Positions 11,773 to 23,639 of a stretch of 64,000 nucleotides of DNA are shown here, piece after piece (positions within the stretch are counted from its first letter, which is position 1; every line of letters begins with the position of its first letter). The translations under genes and the position numbers were made by a program. Location of the stretch: the NCBI RefSeq assembly GCF_963678635.1, contig NC_087066.1, positions 25,375,736 to 25,439,735 on the forward strand, given 5' to 3'. Origin of the DNA: Symsagittifera roscoffensis. Its lineage: Eukaryota; Xenacoelomorpha; Acoela; Convolutidae. The notes under the pieces were generated by a model, which did no database searches, had not been told where the DNA came from, and saw only the letters and a program-made list of their open reading frames with translations.

Positions 11773-14533
11773 TTGAGCTGTTAACTGTTTAGAATTTTAA
11801 GAGGAATGGAAATTATTATCTATAGATTTAATTTTATTTATCAATGAAGAGTGGAAAAATATCTTAACAACAATTGTTATTTCTCAGTTTGTGTGGTATG
11901 ATCTTCTTTCGTTCGCGCTCCAATTTTTTTTTCAGTGGTTTCATTTTGTTTTGTTTTAAATTTGACTTCAAATTCAGTAGCTTAATGGAAGGCAAAAATC
12001 AATCTCCAAAGAACAGAGTGCAAATGGCGCAAAAAAGTGAATTACGTTGAGTTTCAAAAGTGGGTTTTAATTTATATGCCATTGGAATTAAAAGTTAAGC
12101 CACTCATTTAATTTTACTTCCGCGATTAGCAAGAGTGTTGTAACCGAGTGTAAGTCTTTTTTCGCCAGCAATTGCACGTAATTGTTGCGTGTTCTTAATA
12201 AGTTCGAGTCTAATAGGTCAAGACCAATTTAGAGGTAACGCCCAGATTGGGGCTTAAGTTCTGGGTTCGATTCCGGCAAGAAGCCGTTTTTTTCGAATTG
12301 AAAAATTTTGTGCCGAGAATTTTGTTTATTCGCCTATCGTTTGCCTGATTATTTTTATTGGCTCATATTCTAAATCTTCCGCTTTATGCAGTTTTTGATA
12401 TAATCATTTTTTTATAATACATTTTTTTTATATGTGATTTTTAGTTTGTTTGTTTGAGCCAGTTTTCTCTAGTTGGTTTAATTGTATGGAAAAAAGCTCA
12501 CCTATATATGATTTTAAATTTTAAAGAGCTGTAACGTGATAGATTTTTTCTCCGAATCTTAAATTTAGAAAAGTTTTCAATTAAAGTAAATGGTTTTTTT
12601 TCGGTTACCTTAAGCTCATGGACTTTTCCCAACCGTCTGTTGGCTATGGTGTTCTTCGCTTTTGAAGTTTGTTTGGCTCAAATGGTTTGGGCTTATGTTA
12701 TCGTGCTTTATGTTGCTCATAATACGTCGTCAAGGGAGAAAATTTTTTGTGTGCTTGTTTCTGGAGGAGGCAGCCGGCGTAAAAAGTGTTTTGGCTAAAA
12801 AGTCGTTGTTTTTGGCTAAGCAGCCGTTTGTTAAGTTTTGTTTAATTACTAATTGAACACTCATCATCATCATGTTTCTCGTCGTGTTTTCCTCTATTTG
12901 ATATTGTCTCTAGACGTTTGATGTTTTTTTTGCCATTGATTTCAAAAACAAATTTCTAATCAGTGACTCTGTTGGCTGTTTATCCTCGCGTGACAGATTT
13001 TACTGTAACTATTTATGTGGGATAGGTTTCAAATTTTCAAGTTATTGTGAATACGATATCTCATAATATTTCATGCACCGTTTGTTACCAGCTTCCCGGA
13101 TAAACAACGCGGAAATCATTTGTTCTATTCTTTGATCCCTGATCTCAGTTGTCGATCGAATTCCTTTTAAATTTTAAGATACAACCTTATCACGTGGAAG
13201 AAATATGACGAAGTTGAGCTCAATTCATCAAAAAATTGTTAATCATAAAAAATAGTTGAAAATGAAAGCTCTTTAACATGATGTAATTTTTCTTCAAATT
13301 CGAAATTTAAAAAATGTTTAATTTTTTTTTCGGTTTTGAAACTTTTCAATTTTTTGTTGGACTAATTATAGTTATTGCTGGAGTATTCGAAAATGCAACT
13401 ACTTCTTTGAGTTTAGATGTTTTTGATTATAATATGACGTGCCGATTATAGTATGACTCTTATCCATGACGTGCCGTTGTGGTTTGAACTTTCTTTCTCC
13501 GTTTTGGAGTTTGATATTTTTTCCTGATGATGCTCAAATTGAGCTTTCCATATGCAGAAAAAACTATTTAATTATTCAAATGTGGGCTGTTGTGGATTTT
13601 TATATAAGCGAATTTCAACGGGATATAAAAATAAATAGGTTATCATAAAAATGTTATTTTTATCTGGAAAGTTTGGATTTTCAATGCTTAACTTGGGGCG
13701 AATCTAGGATTTTTTGCGGGAAAAGTTAGGTGACATTTTTTGTTGATGACCGAATTGATGTTCTGGTCTCTCGATGAGCACTATGAAGATTCTTTTTTTA
13801 CCAAAATAATTTGGTGCTACAGGATAATACTTGAAAATAGAATCCAAAAATGATATTAGTTCGTCTATAATATTCGTATTTTTTCCCTGTTAATCGAATG
13901 GGGTTACATATTTCATACTGTCTGTTGCTAATAATACAAGCTGTCTGGTGCAAATATTAACTAATTGACTACCTTTCATGGAAAGTTATCAGAAGTTTGA
14001 TTGCAATCTTATCAGCATCGAAGAAGTCACTTGTATGACATACCACCAAATATTGAAAAAACTCCATACAGTCGAATGAGAAGGAGGAAATGTGAATTAC
14101 TAATTGAGTTTTCAAATTTAGTCAAATATTGGGGGATAAAAAAGCTTTGTAACTTTTATCTGAATACGGCCGACAATTATAATTGAATTTTAATGTGTCA
14201 CTGGTAGGGAAAAATTCCAATAGATATTTGAAAAAGTCATTTTTGAAATCAGTGCTTAATTTGACCAATCGTACAGTAGCACGCAGCATTTCATGGATTA
14301 AGCGGGTAAAAACTGATTTTTTTTTATTACGGGGGTAAAAAACCTGTTTTCAGAAATTAGAGGGCAAATTAAATTGAATACACTTGCGAAGCGAGAATAT
14401 TAGTACGAACTTTCTTTTTTGCCAACTAAAGTGGGGCACCTTTACAGCTTTTTCATAACATGTTATTTGACATTCGAATATAAATAAGTTAACACAGTTG
14501 AGTCATTTTTAATTTATCAAATTAACCGAAAAA

Positions 14534-14851
14534 GTGATTTGTTTCAAACAGTATCATTGTTTTGGAGCTTTGAGCTCTGAGTCAGTCCTGAACACTGGTG
14601 TCAGAAAACTTCCATCGAAACTCAAGAGCAAGTGGTTGTTTCATTTACCGAACAGTAACCAAGCCAACGTCGGGTTGAGTTACCTCAGCGGCTGGTTGAG
14701 TAACATAGCGTTTGTACACGATGAGTTAGCGGCTCAATTTTCCGAAATCGGAAAGTCCGATTTCAAAGTTTTTTTTGAGCAAAACTGGACCAACCGAAAA
14801 ACACAAAGTCATCTTTGTGGCACATATCAACGAACAACCGTTATCCTTTGA
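14534..14851 (+). pseudogene. BEL/Pao gag-like fragment, copy 1
   Basis: The 105-codon frame holds GVRKLPSKLKSKWLFHL and then YLSGWLSNIAFVHDELAAQF. These resemble the 'KLP..L...W......F..WL......' stretch of Pao-family gag proteins. A frameshift within the T-run near 14772 separates it from its best downstream frame; copy 2 has one T fewer there. Confidence 0.5.
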
Positions 14852-15086
14852 AGGATGGAGTCCACGAATTGTGGAATTTTAAAAAGTTAAGAGATATGAC
14901 AATAGCAGAAAGGCACAAATCAATCAAACAGAACAAATGCTTCTAATGCATATAAGGAAAACTTTTGATGTAGAGCTGCAGTTTGGCTCGAAATTTTAGC
15001 CTAGATGGATGCTAAAAAAAAGCATTTTGGACTCTTTCATCAAAAAAACACCGAGGAGGCAAACAAATCAAAACAAGGACCGACCA

Positions 15087-15272
15087 ACCCCAATTTTGGA
15101 GGCTTCCTCAGCTATGTCATCTTCAGATCGAAATAATGGCATGTTAGAGCTTGTCAAAGTACAAGTATCCAGCCATGATGAAATAATCGCTTTTTGCGAC
15201 AATGGATCGACCTTTTTCTATATCGTCAAAAGTTTTTCGGAGATGCTCAAACTGCAGTCACTTCCGCAATGA
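15087..15272 (+). pseudogene. BEL/Pao protease fragment, copy 1
   Basis: The frame reads LVKVQVSSHDEIIAFCDNGS followed by TFFYIVKSFSEML. This fits the aspartic protease that opens Pao pol, where the usual motif is 'LLDSGS'. Here Asp-Asn-Gly-Ser stands in place of D-S/T-G-S, so the catalytic triplet is altered. A second in-order piece at 15482-15621 encodes VGIILGQDVFSRIRP and WAARSLLGWT. This matches the 'LLIG.D......P......A..T.LGW' block that follows the protease. Confidence 0.7.
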
Positions 15273-15679
15273 AAATGAGTGTTGCTGGGATCCATTGACC
15301 CGGAAGCATAGATTCCGATAAAGTGGCAATTCGAATCATCGCAATTGATAAACGAACTGTCATAAATGCCGTCCAGGCTTGAACGCAGCTGGGAATTGAA
15401 ATTGGATCCCAGAAAATTGATTATAATTAGTTAAAAGGACGCTATTAATAGCTCTGGCCTCTTCCCGACTATTCTGTATCAATGAAAATAGTTGGTATAA
15501 TCCTAGGACAAGACGTATTTAGTCGCATAAGACCATTGCAATACAAGTCTGGTGGACTTCAAGACCCGTGGGCAGCGAGATCATTGTTGGGTTGGACAAC
15601 AAGTAGACCCTTACCCTAAAAATTGACTGAAGCGATTAAAGCATCTACGCATTTGGCCATCACGTCTGACCAGTTTTTC

Positions 15680-15860
15680 AGCGAAGTGGAAAAATTACCA
15701 ATTGACCCAGTTCTCTTTTGGCATTGTAGGTTAATGAAAAACGTGGCAATCATAAGAGAAACTTCCGAGTAATCCAACGTCATTTGTTTTCTCTGAAATT
15801 TGTACGTTCAGAAATTTTCATACAAGTAAATTATCTTTCTTCGGTATCCTTGAGCTTAAG
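15680..15860 (+). repeat. Junction block between Pao copies
   Basis: This segment matches 7590-7790 base for base over long stretches and lies exactly where Pao copy 1 is cut off and copy 2 begins. It marks the breakpoint of the roughly 4.09-kb tandem duplication. Confidence 0.65.
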
Positions 15861-18639
15861 CTGTTGACTGTTTAGAATTTTAAGAGGAATGGAAATTATT
15901 ATCTATAGATTTAATTTTATTTATCAATGAAGAGTGGAAAAATATCTTAACAACAATTGGTATTTCTCAGTTTGTGTGGTATGATCTTCTTTAGTTCTTT
16001 TTCGTTCGCGCTCCAATTTTTTTTTTCAGTGGTTTCATTTTGTTTTGTTTTAAATTTGACTTCAAATTCGGTAGCTGAATGGAAGGCAAAAATCAATCTC
16101 CAAAGAACAGAGTGCAAATGGCGCAAAAAAGTGAATTACGTTGAGTTTCAAAAGTGGGTTTTAATTTATATGCCATTGGAATTAAAAGTTAAGCTACTCA
16201 TTTAATTTTACTTCCGCGATTAGCAAGATTGTTGTAACCGAGTGTAAGGCTTTTTTCGCCAGCAATTGCACGTAATTGTTGCGTGTTCTTAATAAGTTCG
16301 AGTCTAATAGGTCAAGACCAATTTAGAGGTAACGCCCAGATTGGGGCTTAAGTTCTGGGTTCGATTCCGGCAAGAAGCCGTTTTTATCGAATTGAAAAAT
16401 TTTGTGCCGAGAATTTTGTTTATTCGCCTATCGTTTGCCTGATTATTTTTATTGGCTCATATTCTAAATCTTCCGCTTTATGCAGTTTTTGATATAATCA
16501 TTTTTTTATAATACATTTTTTTTATATGTGATTTATAGTTTGTTTGTTTGAGCCAGTTTTCTCTAGTTGGTTTAATTGTATGGAAAAAAGCTCACCTATA
16601 TATGGTTTTAAATTTAAAAGAGCTGTAACGTGATAGATTTTTTCTCCGAATCTTAAATTTAGAAAAGTTTTCAATTAAAGTAAATGGTTTTTTTTTCGGT
16701 TACCTTAAGCTCATGGACTTTTCCCAACCGTCTGTTGGCTATGGTGTTCTTCGCTTTTGAAGTTTGTTTGGCTCAAATGGTTTGGGCCTATGTTATCGTG
16801 CTTTATGTTGCTCATAATACGTCGTCAAGGGAGAAAATTTTTTGTGTGCTTGTTTCTGGAGGAGGCAGCCGACGTAAAAAGTGTTTTGGCTAAAAAGTCG
16901 TTGTTTTTGGCTAAGCAGCCGTTTGTTAAGTTTTGTTTAATTACTAATTTAACACTCATCATCATCATGTTTCTCGTCGTGTTTTCCTCTATTTGATATT
17001 GTCTCTAGACGTTTGATGTTTTTTTTGCCATTGATTTCAAAAACAAATTTCTAATCAGTGACTCTGTTGGCTGTTTATCCTCGCGTGACAGATTTTACTG
17101 TAACTATTTATGTGGGATAGGTTTCAAATTTTCAAGTTATTGTGAATACGATATCTCATAATATTTCATGCACCGTTTGTTACCAGCTTCCCGGATAAAC
17201 AACGCGGAAATCATTTGTTCTATTCTTTGATCCCTGATCTCACTGTTGTCGATCGAATTCCTTTTAAATTTTAAGATACAACCTTATCACGTGGAAGAAA
17301 TATGACGAAGTTGAGCTCAATTCATCAAAAAATTGTTAATCATAAAAAATAGTTGAAAATGAAAGCTCTTTAACATGATGTAATTTTTCTTCAAATTCGA
17401 AATTTAAAAAATGTTTAATTTTTTTTTCGGTTTTGAAACTTTTCAATTTTTTGTTGGACTAATTATAGTTATTGCTGGAGTATTCGAAAATGCAACTACT
17501 TCTTTGAGTTTAGATGTTTTTGATTATAATATGACGTGCCGATTATAGTATGACTCTTATCCATGACGTGCCGTTGTGGTTTGAACTTTCTTTCTCCGTT
17601 TTGGAGTTTGATATTTTTTCCTGATGATGCTCAAATTGAGCTTTCCATATGCAGAAAAAACTATTTAATTATTCAAATGTGGGCTGTTGTGGATTTTTAT
17701 TTAAGCGAATTTCAACGGGATATAAAGATAAATCGGTCTTCATAAATATGTTTATTTTAAGGAATCTAGGGTTTGCGGGAAAATTAGGTGACCTTTTTTG
17801 TTGATGACCGAATTGATGTTCTGGCCTCTCGACTACAGGATAATAATTGAAAATACAATCCAAAAATGATATTAGTTCGTCTATAATATTCGTATTTTTT
17901 CCCTGTTAATTGAATGGGGTTACATATTTCATACTGTCTGTGGCTAATAATACAAGCTGTCTGGTGCAAATATTAACTAATTGACTACCTTTCATGGAAA
18001 GTTATCAGAAGTTTGATTGCAATCTTATCAGCACCGAAGAAGTCACTTGTATGACATACCACCAAATAATGAAAAGGCTCCATACAGTCGAATGAGAAGG
18101 AGGAAATGTGCATTTGTAATTGAGTTTTCAAATTTAGTCAAATATTGGGGGATAAAAGCTTTCTAAATTTTATCTGAATACGGCCGACAATTATATTTGA
18201 ATTTTAATGTGTCACTGGTAGGGAAAAAATCAAATAGATATTTGAAAAAGTCATGTTTGAAGTCAGAGTCTAATTTGACCAATCATACAAAAGCTTGCAG
18301 CATTTCATCGATTAAGGGGGCAAAAACTGATATTTTTGTTTACGGGGGTAAAATACCTGTTTTCAGAAATGAGAGTGCAAATTAAATTGACTACACTTGC
18401 GAAGCGAGTGTATTAGTACGAATCTTCTTTTTTGCCAACTAAAGTGGGGCACCTTTACAGCTTTTTCATAACATGTGCTTTGACATTCGAATATTAATAA
18501 GTTAACACAGTTGATGCATTTTTAATATATCAAATGAGCCGAAAAAGTGATTTGTTTCAAACAGTATCATTTTTTTTGGAGGTTTGCGCTCTGAGTCAGT
18601 GCTGTCAGAAAACTTCCATCGAAACTCAAGAGCAAGTGG

Positions 18640-18885
18640 TTGTTTCATTTAGTGAACAGTAACCAAGCCAACGTCGGGTTGAGTTACCTCAGCGGCTGGT
18701 TGAGTAACATAGCGTTTGTACACGATGAGTTAGCGGCTCAATTTTCCGAAATCGGAAAGTCCGATTTCAAAGTTTTTTTGAGCAAAAATGGACCAACCGA
18801 AAAACACAAAGTCATCTTTGTGGCACATATCAACGAACAACCATTATCCTTTGAAGGATGGAGTCCACAAATTGTGGAATTTTAA
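18640..18885 (+). pseudogene. BEL/Pao gag-like fragment, copy 2
   Basis: Same product as the copy 1 fragment, with GLSYLSGWLSNIAFVHDEL and a longer continuation (EIGKSDFKV, then a piece about hearing 'KHKVIFVAHINEQPLSFEGW'), because this copy has one T fewer in the T-run. That difference shows which of the two copies is nearer the original frame. Confidence 0.55.
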
Positions 18886-19099
18886 AAAGTTAAGAGATAT
18901 GACAATATCAGAAAGGCACAAATCAATCAAACAGAACAAATGCTTCTAATGCATATAAGGAAAACTTTTGATGTACAATTGCAGTTTGGCTCGAAATTTT
19001 AGCCTAGATGGATGCCAAAAAAAAAGCATTTTGGACTCTTTCATCAAAAAAACACCGAGGAGGCAAACAAATTAAAACAAGGACCGACCAACCCCAATT

Positions 19100-19600
19100 T
19101 TGGAGGCTTCCTCAGCTATGTCATCTTCAGATCGAAATAATGGCATGTTAGAGCTTGTCAAAGTACAAGTATCCAGCCATGATGAAACAATCGCTTTTTG
19201 CGACAATGGATCGACCTTTTTCTATATCGTCAAAAGTTTTTCGGAGATGCTCAAACTGCAGTCACTTCCGCAGGTGAAAATGAGTGTTGCTGGGATCCAT
19301 TGACCCGGAAGCATAGATTCGGATAAAGTGGCAATTCGAATCATCGCAATTGATAAACGAACTGTCATAAATGCCGTCCAGGCTTGAACGCAGCTGGGAA
19401 TTGAAATTGGATCCCAGAAAATTGATTATAAATAGTTAAAAGGACGCTATTAATAGCTCTGGCCTCTTCCCGACTGTTCTTTATCAATGAACATTTTCGG
19501 TATCATCCTAGGACAAGACGTATTTAGTCGCATAAGACCATTGCAATACAAGTCTGGTGGACTTCAAGACCCGTGGGCAGCGAGATCATTGTTGGGTTAG
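19100..19600 (+). pseudogene. BEL/Pao protease fragment, copy 2
   Basis: Carries ELVKVQVSSHDETIAFCDNG and then STFFYIVKSFSEML, the worn aspartic protease. It is followed near 19500-19590 by ILGQDVFSRIRP and WAARSLLG. Sequence identity with 15087-15621 is very high, so the duplication is much younger than the decay of the element. Confidence 0.7.
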
Positions 19601-19689
19601 ACAACAAGTGGACCCTTACCCTAAAAATTGACTGAAGCGATTAAAGCATCTACGCATTTGGCCATCACGTCTGACCCATTGACAGAACA

Positions 19690-20690
19690 AGTGAAAAAAT
19701 GGTGGTACATGAATTCTTAGGCCGCAAATTGCTAATTGAATAACCGCTCAGAAACCGATGAAGTGGGCGAAGGAATATTGCGAAGCTTGGAAGATTGTGG
19801 AAGATTGGAACATTCAGACCACCTTATCATGAGTAGGGCAGTTGAAGTCTCTGGAGAGAAAATTTCAACAGGGTACAGCGCTGACGACAAGATATAAGGA
19901 GACGATAGAATACGATTAAAAAGAGGATTTATACGGGAACTCAGCGCGTTGAAGAGTTACAGGACTCCCGGAATGATCCACTGTCGTACCTACTTCATCA
20001 TCCGTTTTAAAGTCCCGACAAACCGGAGAAAGCTAGATGGACTTGCAATGCGGCAGCTAAGCATAGTGGCATCTGACTCAATGACACGCTAATTCCAGAG
20101 CCAGATTTGCTACAAAGGCTGCGCGGAATTATCTTTTATTTCTGGGAAAGCGAAGTTGCTATATCCGCATATATTGATGCCGTGTTCCTACAAGTTGCCG
20201 TTCCAAAACTAGAATGCAGATTCTTGCGGCATCGGAAGGAATCAGTCCTCCGACAGAATTGAGTTTTACGAATATAAGCGACATGTTTCCTGAGCAAAAA
20301 GCTCGCCAACGTGTCAATCATGCATTGCTCAGAACCGGAAAAGATCAAGCTAAATAGTCCCAGGTGCAGGAAAGGTCATCAGCATAAATTTTTTTATAGA
20401 TGACTTAGTAAAGTCAGTATGTAGTGTGGAACAAGGTAAAGCAGTATGCAAGGAACTTGTTCATTGCCTCGAAAAAAAAAGGTTGCAACTAAGGAAATCG
20501 GTTAGCAGTAGCCAAGAATCGAACAAGGAGTTTCTGCGAGATCACCGATCGAAAGAAACAAGCAAGAATTTTGAACAAGAACCGAATAAATCCTCGGTAC
20601 TCGGACTGAAAAGGAACGTGGAACTCGATTCCTTAGAAGTTTCACTAGGACCTCACAAAGAATTTTCTTCCGCTGCAATTTCGTGATAGG
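19690..20690 (+). pseudogene. BEL/Pao reverse transcriptase fragments
   Basis: Pieces in several frames, in family order. YLLHHPF and NAAAKHSG with NDTLIPEPDLLQRLRG lie near 19995-20130, the Pao 'HHPV....RVVFDASA...SLND.L..GP.L...L' block. ISAYIDAVFLQVAVP is near 20160-20205, the 'DI..MFLQV.V' block with the first catalytic Asp. FFIDDLVKSV is at about 20389-20420, the catalytic 'Y/F-x-DD' box. EQGKAVCKELVHCLEKK and LGLKRNVELDSLEV lie at 20426-20686. The catalytic box is present but the frame is broken around it. Confidence 0.85.
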
Positions 20691-20814
20691 AAAATGTCGA
20701 ATAGCACCCATGCGCCAACTGCCAATACCCCGTCTCGAGCTGCAGACAGCGTTATACTCGACTTGACTTTGATCACAAAAACTCAACAAGCACGATATCA
20801 CTTTCGACGAAGTA

Positions 20815-21065
20815 CATCACTGGCCTGATTCAGGTACGGTACTCCACTGGAGTCATTGAGCCTACAAAAAGCAAGTTGTCTTTGTAGCAAACAGAGTATC
20901 TGAAACATTGGAGAAGCCTACCATCGACGAATGGAACCATGTTTTGGCGTTGACAATTCAGCGGACCCTGGGAATGGAGGAATGACGATTTCGGAACTGC
21001 AGATCGGAGAACAGGGCGAGTTAAAATCGACCTGGCCTCTGCAACCTTTTAATGGGGAGTCCAAA
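20815..21065 (+). pseudogene. BEL/Pao RNase H fragment
   Basis: Translates to HWPDSGTVLHWSH-like and VVFVANRVSETLEKPTIDEW. This corresponds to the Pao RNase H region 'WTDS..VL.W......KVFVANRV..I.......W.HV'. The block NSADPGNGGMTISELQ follows, where functional elements have 'NPAD..SRG....EL'. In-frame stops are present. Confidence 0.7.
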
Positions 21066-21289
21066 GAACCTAGTGAAACGATCGAGCATGCTACAACTCT
21101 CGCCGCTATAGTCCTTTGGAACCACTTCAGTATCTTCTCAAATTTGGTGAATGCAGTAATGTTTTGTCTTCGTTTTGGCAGAACCTTAACCGGAGAAGAG
21201 AAATTGAGGGCAACGGAATAAGTCCTTAGATGGGCGCTACAGGAGAGTTTTCCCTAAGAATACAAATGCTTGAAGGCGTTTGAACCAAT

Positions 21290-22340
21290 TTGACATCCTA
21301 GCATATCAACCTATGATGTCCGACCTACCTCCAAAACGAGTGTCGCCTGGGATATTCCCCTTTGCAACCAAGGGAGTTCATTATTTCGGACCAATTGAAG
21401 TGAAACCCCTGCGACGAAGTTTGAAAAGGCGGTGTTGATTATTCACTTGCATTGTTTTGCATTGTAACACGGGCTCTACATATCGAGATTGTGCATTCTC
21501 TACACACTGAGTCTCGTTTGGCGTCAGTCTCGAGATTCGTCGCCCGAGGGCAGCCTTAGGCCATCATGAGTGGCAACGGCACTAACTTCAAAGGTGCTGC
21601 GAAGGTATTAAAAAATTTATAGATAATTGGAACAAACAAGAAATTGAGGAAGATCGTATGGAAATTCAACCCCCTGCAGCACCTTTGGTGGAATCTGGGA
21701 GTGTGTAGTCAAGCTGCAAAAGAGCTTTGATTGCAGTTTTCTTATCTGGATCTTGAGTTCAACCATGTGTCAGGTCGAGCAAACGGTGAATGCAAGACCA
21801 ATGACGCCATTGAGCGATTATCCAAATGATTTTGAAGCGCTTACGCGCAATCACTTTCAAATTGGTAGACCCAACATATCTCTTCCTTTTATACCTAATG
21901 CCGAGCGGTATTCCGATTTGAGAAAGGCCCTTCGAACCTCGCAAACCTATGCGGACATGATTTGGTCGCGTGAATATCTAGCGCAATGGAACACGCATTC
22001 TAAGTGAAATGTGGATGAACATAGAAATCTTCAAATGGGCGACTTAGTATGGCTTGGTGACGACTCGGTTAAAGGATGTGATTACAAGATAGCCCGAGTT
22101 CTTGAAACGTATTCCGCCAACGATAGGGTTATCGGGACAGCAACGGTCAAAATGTCAAGCGGGACTAGCAAAAGACGTCAGTTGAAACTGGTGCCATTGT
22201 TTTACTCCAAGTGTTTTCGAGAGCAAAACAGAGCCGGCAATGTTGGTGCCAGCAAAGAAACTGAAAATAAAAAATCTTTTAAAAACTTATTGATCTTTTG
22301 TGCGAAATCATGGTCAGATTTGTTAATCACTTCGATTAAA
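21290..22340 (+). pseudogene. BEL/Pao integrase and C-terminal domain
   Basis: Begins with SDLPPKRVSPGIFPFATKGV followed by HYFGPIEVKPL, the 'R......PF...G.DYFGP..V' start of the integrase core. A damaged core follows, ending in QPPAAPLVESGS ('PPAAPH.GG.WE'). 21753-22007 encodes VEQTVNARPMTPLSDYPNDF with EALTRNHFQIGRPNISLP, and 22011-22343 encodes NLQMGDLVWLGDD with KIARVLETYSANDRV. Both are typical of the Pao integrase tail. The tail is the best preserved part, broken only by the TGA between the two frames. Confidence 0.9.
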
Positions 22341-22343
22341 TGA

Positions 22344-22997
22344 TTTTATATTGCGCTTATTTGACTCATGTTCTTATCCCAAAAGTCCAGATGTGTTTAT
22401 TTGATTATTATGTGAACAAGTTGGTAACCGTTTTTTTATATGTGAAAATAGAGAATGTTTCCTTTGCGAGCAAATTTCTTTCCCCAAAAATGTATAGAAT
22501 TTAGCTCGTCCTTTTTACCCTGAATTGATGCTACATTTTTGCCTCTTTGAGCCTTTTTTTAAAGGCAGAAAAATGTTTTTTTTTTCAACATTTTGCCCAT
22601 ATTTGAAATGTTAAAAATGACCTAAAATCACACTAATATTAACTCTTTTCGTTAATAAACTTTGAATTCTTAAATCATAACATAAATTGAGTATTCAGCA
22701 ATCGGTTGGTTCCTTTCTTGAGCCCAGATCCACGTTTTGCAGATACAGTCCTTCAAAATCTTTGTTGGGCACTTTTCTATTATTTGGGAGAAGATTGTCG
22801 AAATAATTGAACACTTGAGCGGATCAAGGCCGGCGTAACGCTCGTTTTAAAATGTTGAGAGTTTGCAGCCGTTATATGGATTTTCTGAAAAACAAGCCAA
22901 AATAGGCGTTAAGATTTCCTAAAAAAGGATTTCTTAAATAAGTACCAAAGGGGGGTAATAGGTAATTTGGTAATAGGCAGTTATTATTTTCCTTTAG
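22344..22997 (+). other. Putative intron upstream of SIRT4 exon
   Basis: AT-rich, no coding signal recognised. It ends in a good acceptor: the pyrimidine-rich TTATTATTTTCCTTTAG runs directly into the sirtuin exon. The upstream sirtuin exons, which would hold the NAD-binding motifs and the first zinc Cys pair, were not found in the window. Confidence 0.5.
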
Positions 22998-23164
22998 ATG
23001 AAAAAGTAGGAGACTTCGTGGCTCCAATGTGCGACTCGTGCGGAGGAATATTGAAGCCTAGTGTCGTGTTTTTCGGAGACAATGTGAAGAAAGCGACAGT
23101 GGAAGAAACAAAACAAAAAGTATCAGAATCAGAAGCAGTTCTCTGTGTCGGAACTTCTTTACAG
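22998..23164 (+). CDS. SIRT4: SIRT4-like sirtuin, single internal exon
   Basis: Sirtuins are NAD-dependent deacylases; SIRT4 acts in mitochondria. This 167-bp exon has an AG acceptor at 22996-22997 and a GT donor at 23165. It encodes CDSCGGILKPSVVFFGDNV, holding the second zinc-binding Cys pair (C-x2-C) and the 'LKP.VVFFGD' signature. VLCVGTSLQ follows, the 'VVG/GTSLQV' NAD-site segment. The spacing and the F-G-D-N-V wording fit SIRT4 better than SIRT1-3. The exon starts in phase (two bases complete a codon) and ends on a codon boundary. No break is seen. The neighbouring exons were not found, so introns must be long or the exon is a stranded copy. It sits between the Pao element and a MITE. 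Confidence 0.8.
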
Positions 23165-23395
23165 GTTAAAATATTGTGCTCATGATTTTCATTCGTTCTT
23201 TTCATCATTCGCTGAACTGATGCAAGCCTCCGCTTTTTTGTGTGGAATAAGGACTTCAAATTGAAAAAGGTATAAAATGTTAATAGTACTGCTATTATTA
23301 GCAAATTAGTTTTAAAATGGATATACTACTCCAGATAACACTAGAGCGTTGGAAGATTGAGTTTTGTTTGGTATATTACAAAAGAGACTTCAATG

Positions 23396-23601
23396 CAGTA
23401 GCGGATTTAGGGGAGGGGGACGCGATTTATTGGGTCAAAATTTTCAAGAAGTGCCTGAAAACGCCTTTTTTATTTGCTTGCGGCGCAGAAACTTTAGTAA
23501 AAATCAAGGTCCTTATACTGATTTGAGAGAGATCCGAAACTCTATTTGGTCGACCTAAAAAAAGCCACCCTCCCATCAAGAAAATGCTAGATCCGCCCCT
23601 G
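23396..23601 (-). mobile_element. hAT-like MITE, short copy
   Basis: Starts CAGTAGCGGATTTAGG and ends CTAGATCCGCCCCTG, imperfect terminal inverted repeats of the CAGGGGCGGAT type. The flanks CTTCAATG and CTTAATG suggest a worn 8-bp target duplication. The internal GCGGCGCAGAAA is the reverse complement of the motif in the 41380 copy, so this one lies in the opposite orientation. Confidence 0.75.
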
Positions 23602-23639
23602 CTTAATGTCCGTCTATTAAAGTCTCTGAGCGGTTTTTT

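Larger units (their letters stand above)
11773..15676 (+). mobile_element. BEL/Pao element, truncated 5' copy
   Basis: First copy of a tandem duplication; the same sequence returns about 4.09 kb downstream with few differences. About 11.77-13.65 kb is non-coding, possibly LTR or leader. It contains a tRNA-like GGGTTCGATTCC unit near 12263 and a head module near 12120. From 14.0 kb it carries gag-like and protease-like pieces of a Pao polyprotein. The copy breaks off at 15676, just after GCCATCACGTCTGACC, the point where copy 2 continues into reverse transcriptase. All frames are broken. Confidence 0.7.
15860..22343 (+). mobile_element. Degenerate BEL/Pao retrotransposon
   Basis: The longer copy. 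A non-coding leader or LTR-like part lies at 15.86-17.75 kb, then gag (18.6-18.9), protease (19.1-19.6), RT (19.7-20.7), RNase H (20.8-21.1) and integrase with the Pao-type C-terminal domain (21.3-22.3), in the order usual for BEL/Pao. No 3' LTR matching the 5' block is seen right of 22343. No envelope-type frame is seen. Nearly every domain contains stops or frameshifts, so the element is dead. Its right end lies about 650 bp before the SIRT4-like exon. Confidence 0.85.

Noticed and set aside
12662-16996. Duplicate 64-79 codon frames (MKFVWLKWFG...) in both Pao copies
   Set aside because: They are alike only because the whole 4.09-kb block is duplicated; no family resemblance, and they lie in the non-coding leader.
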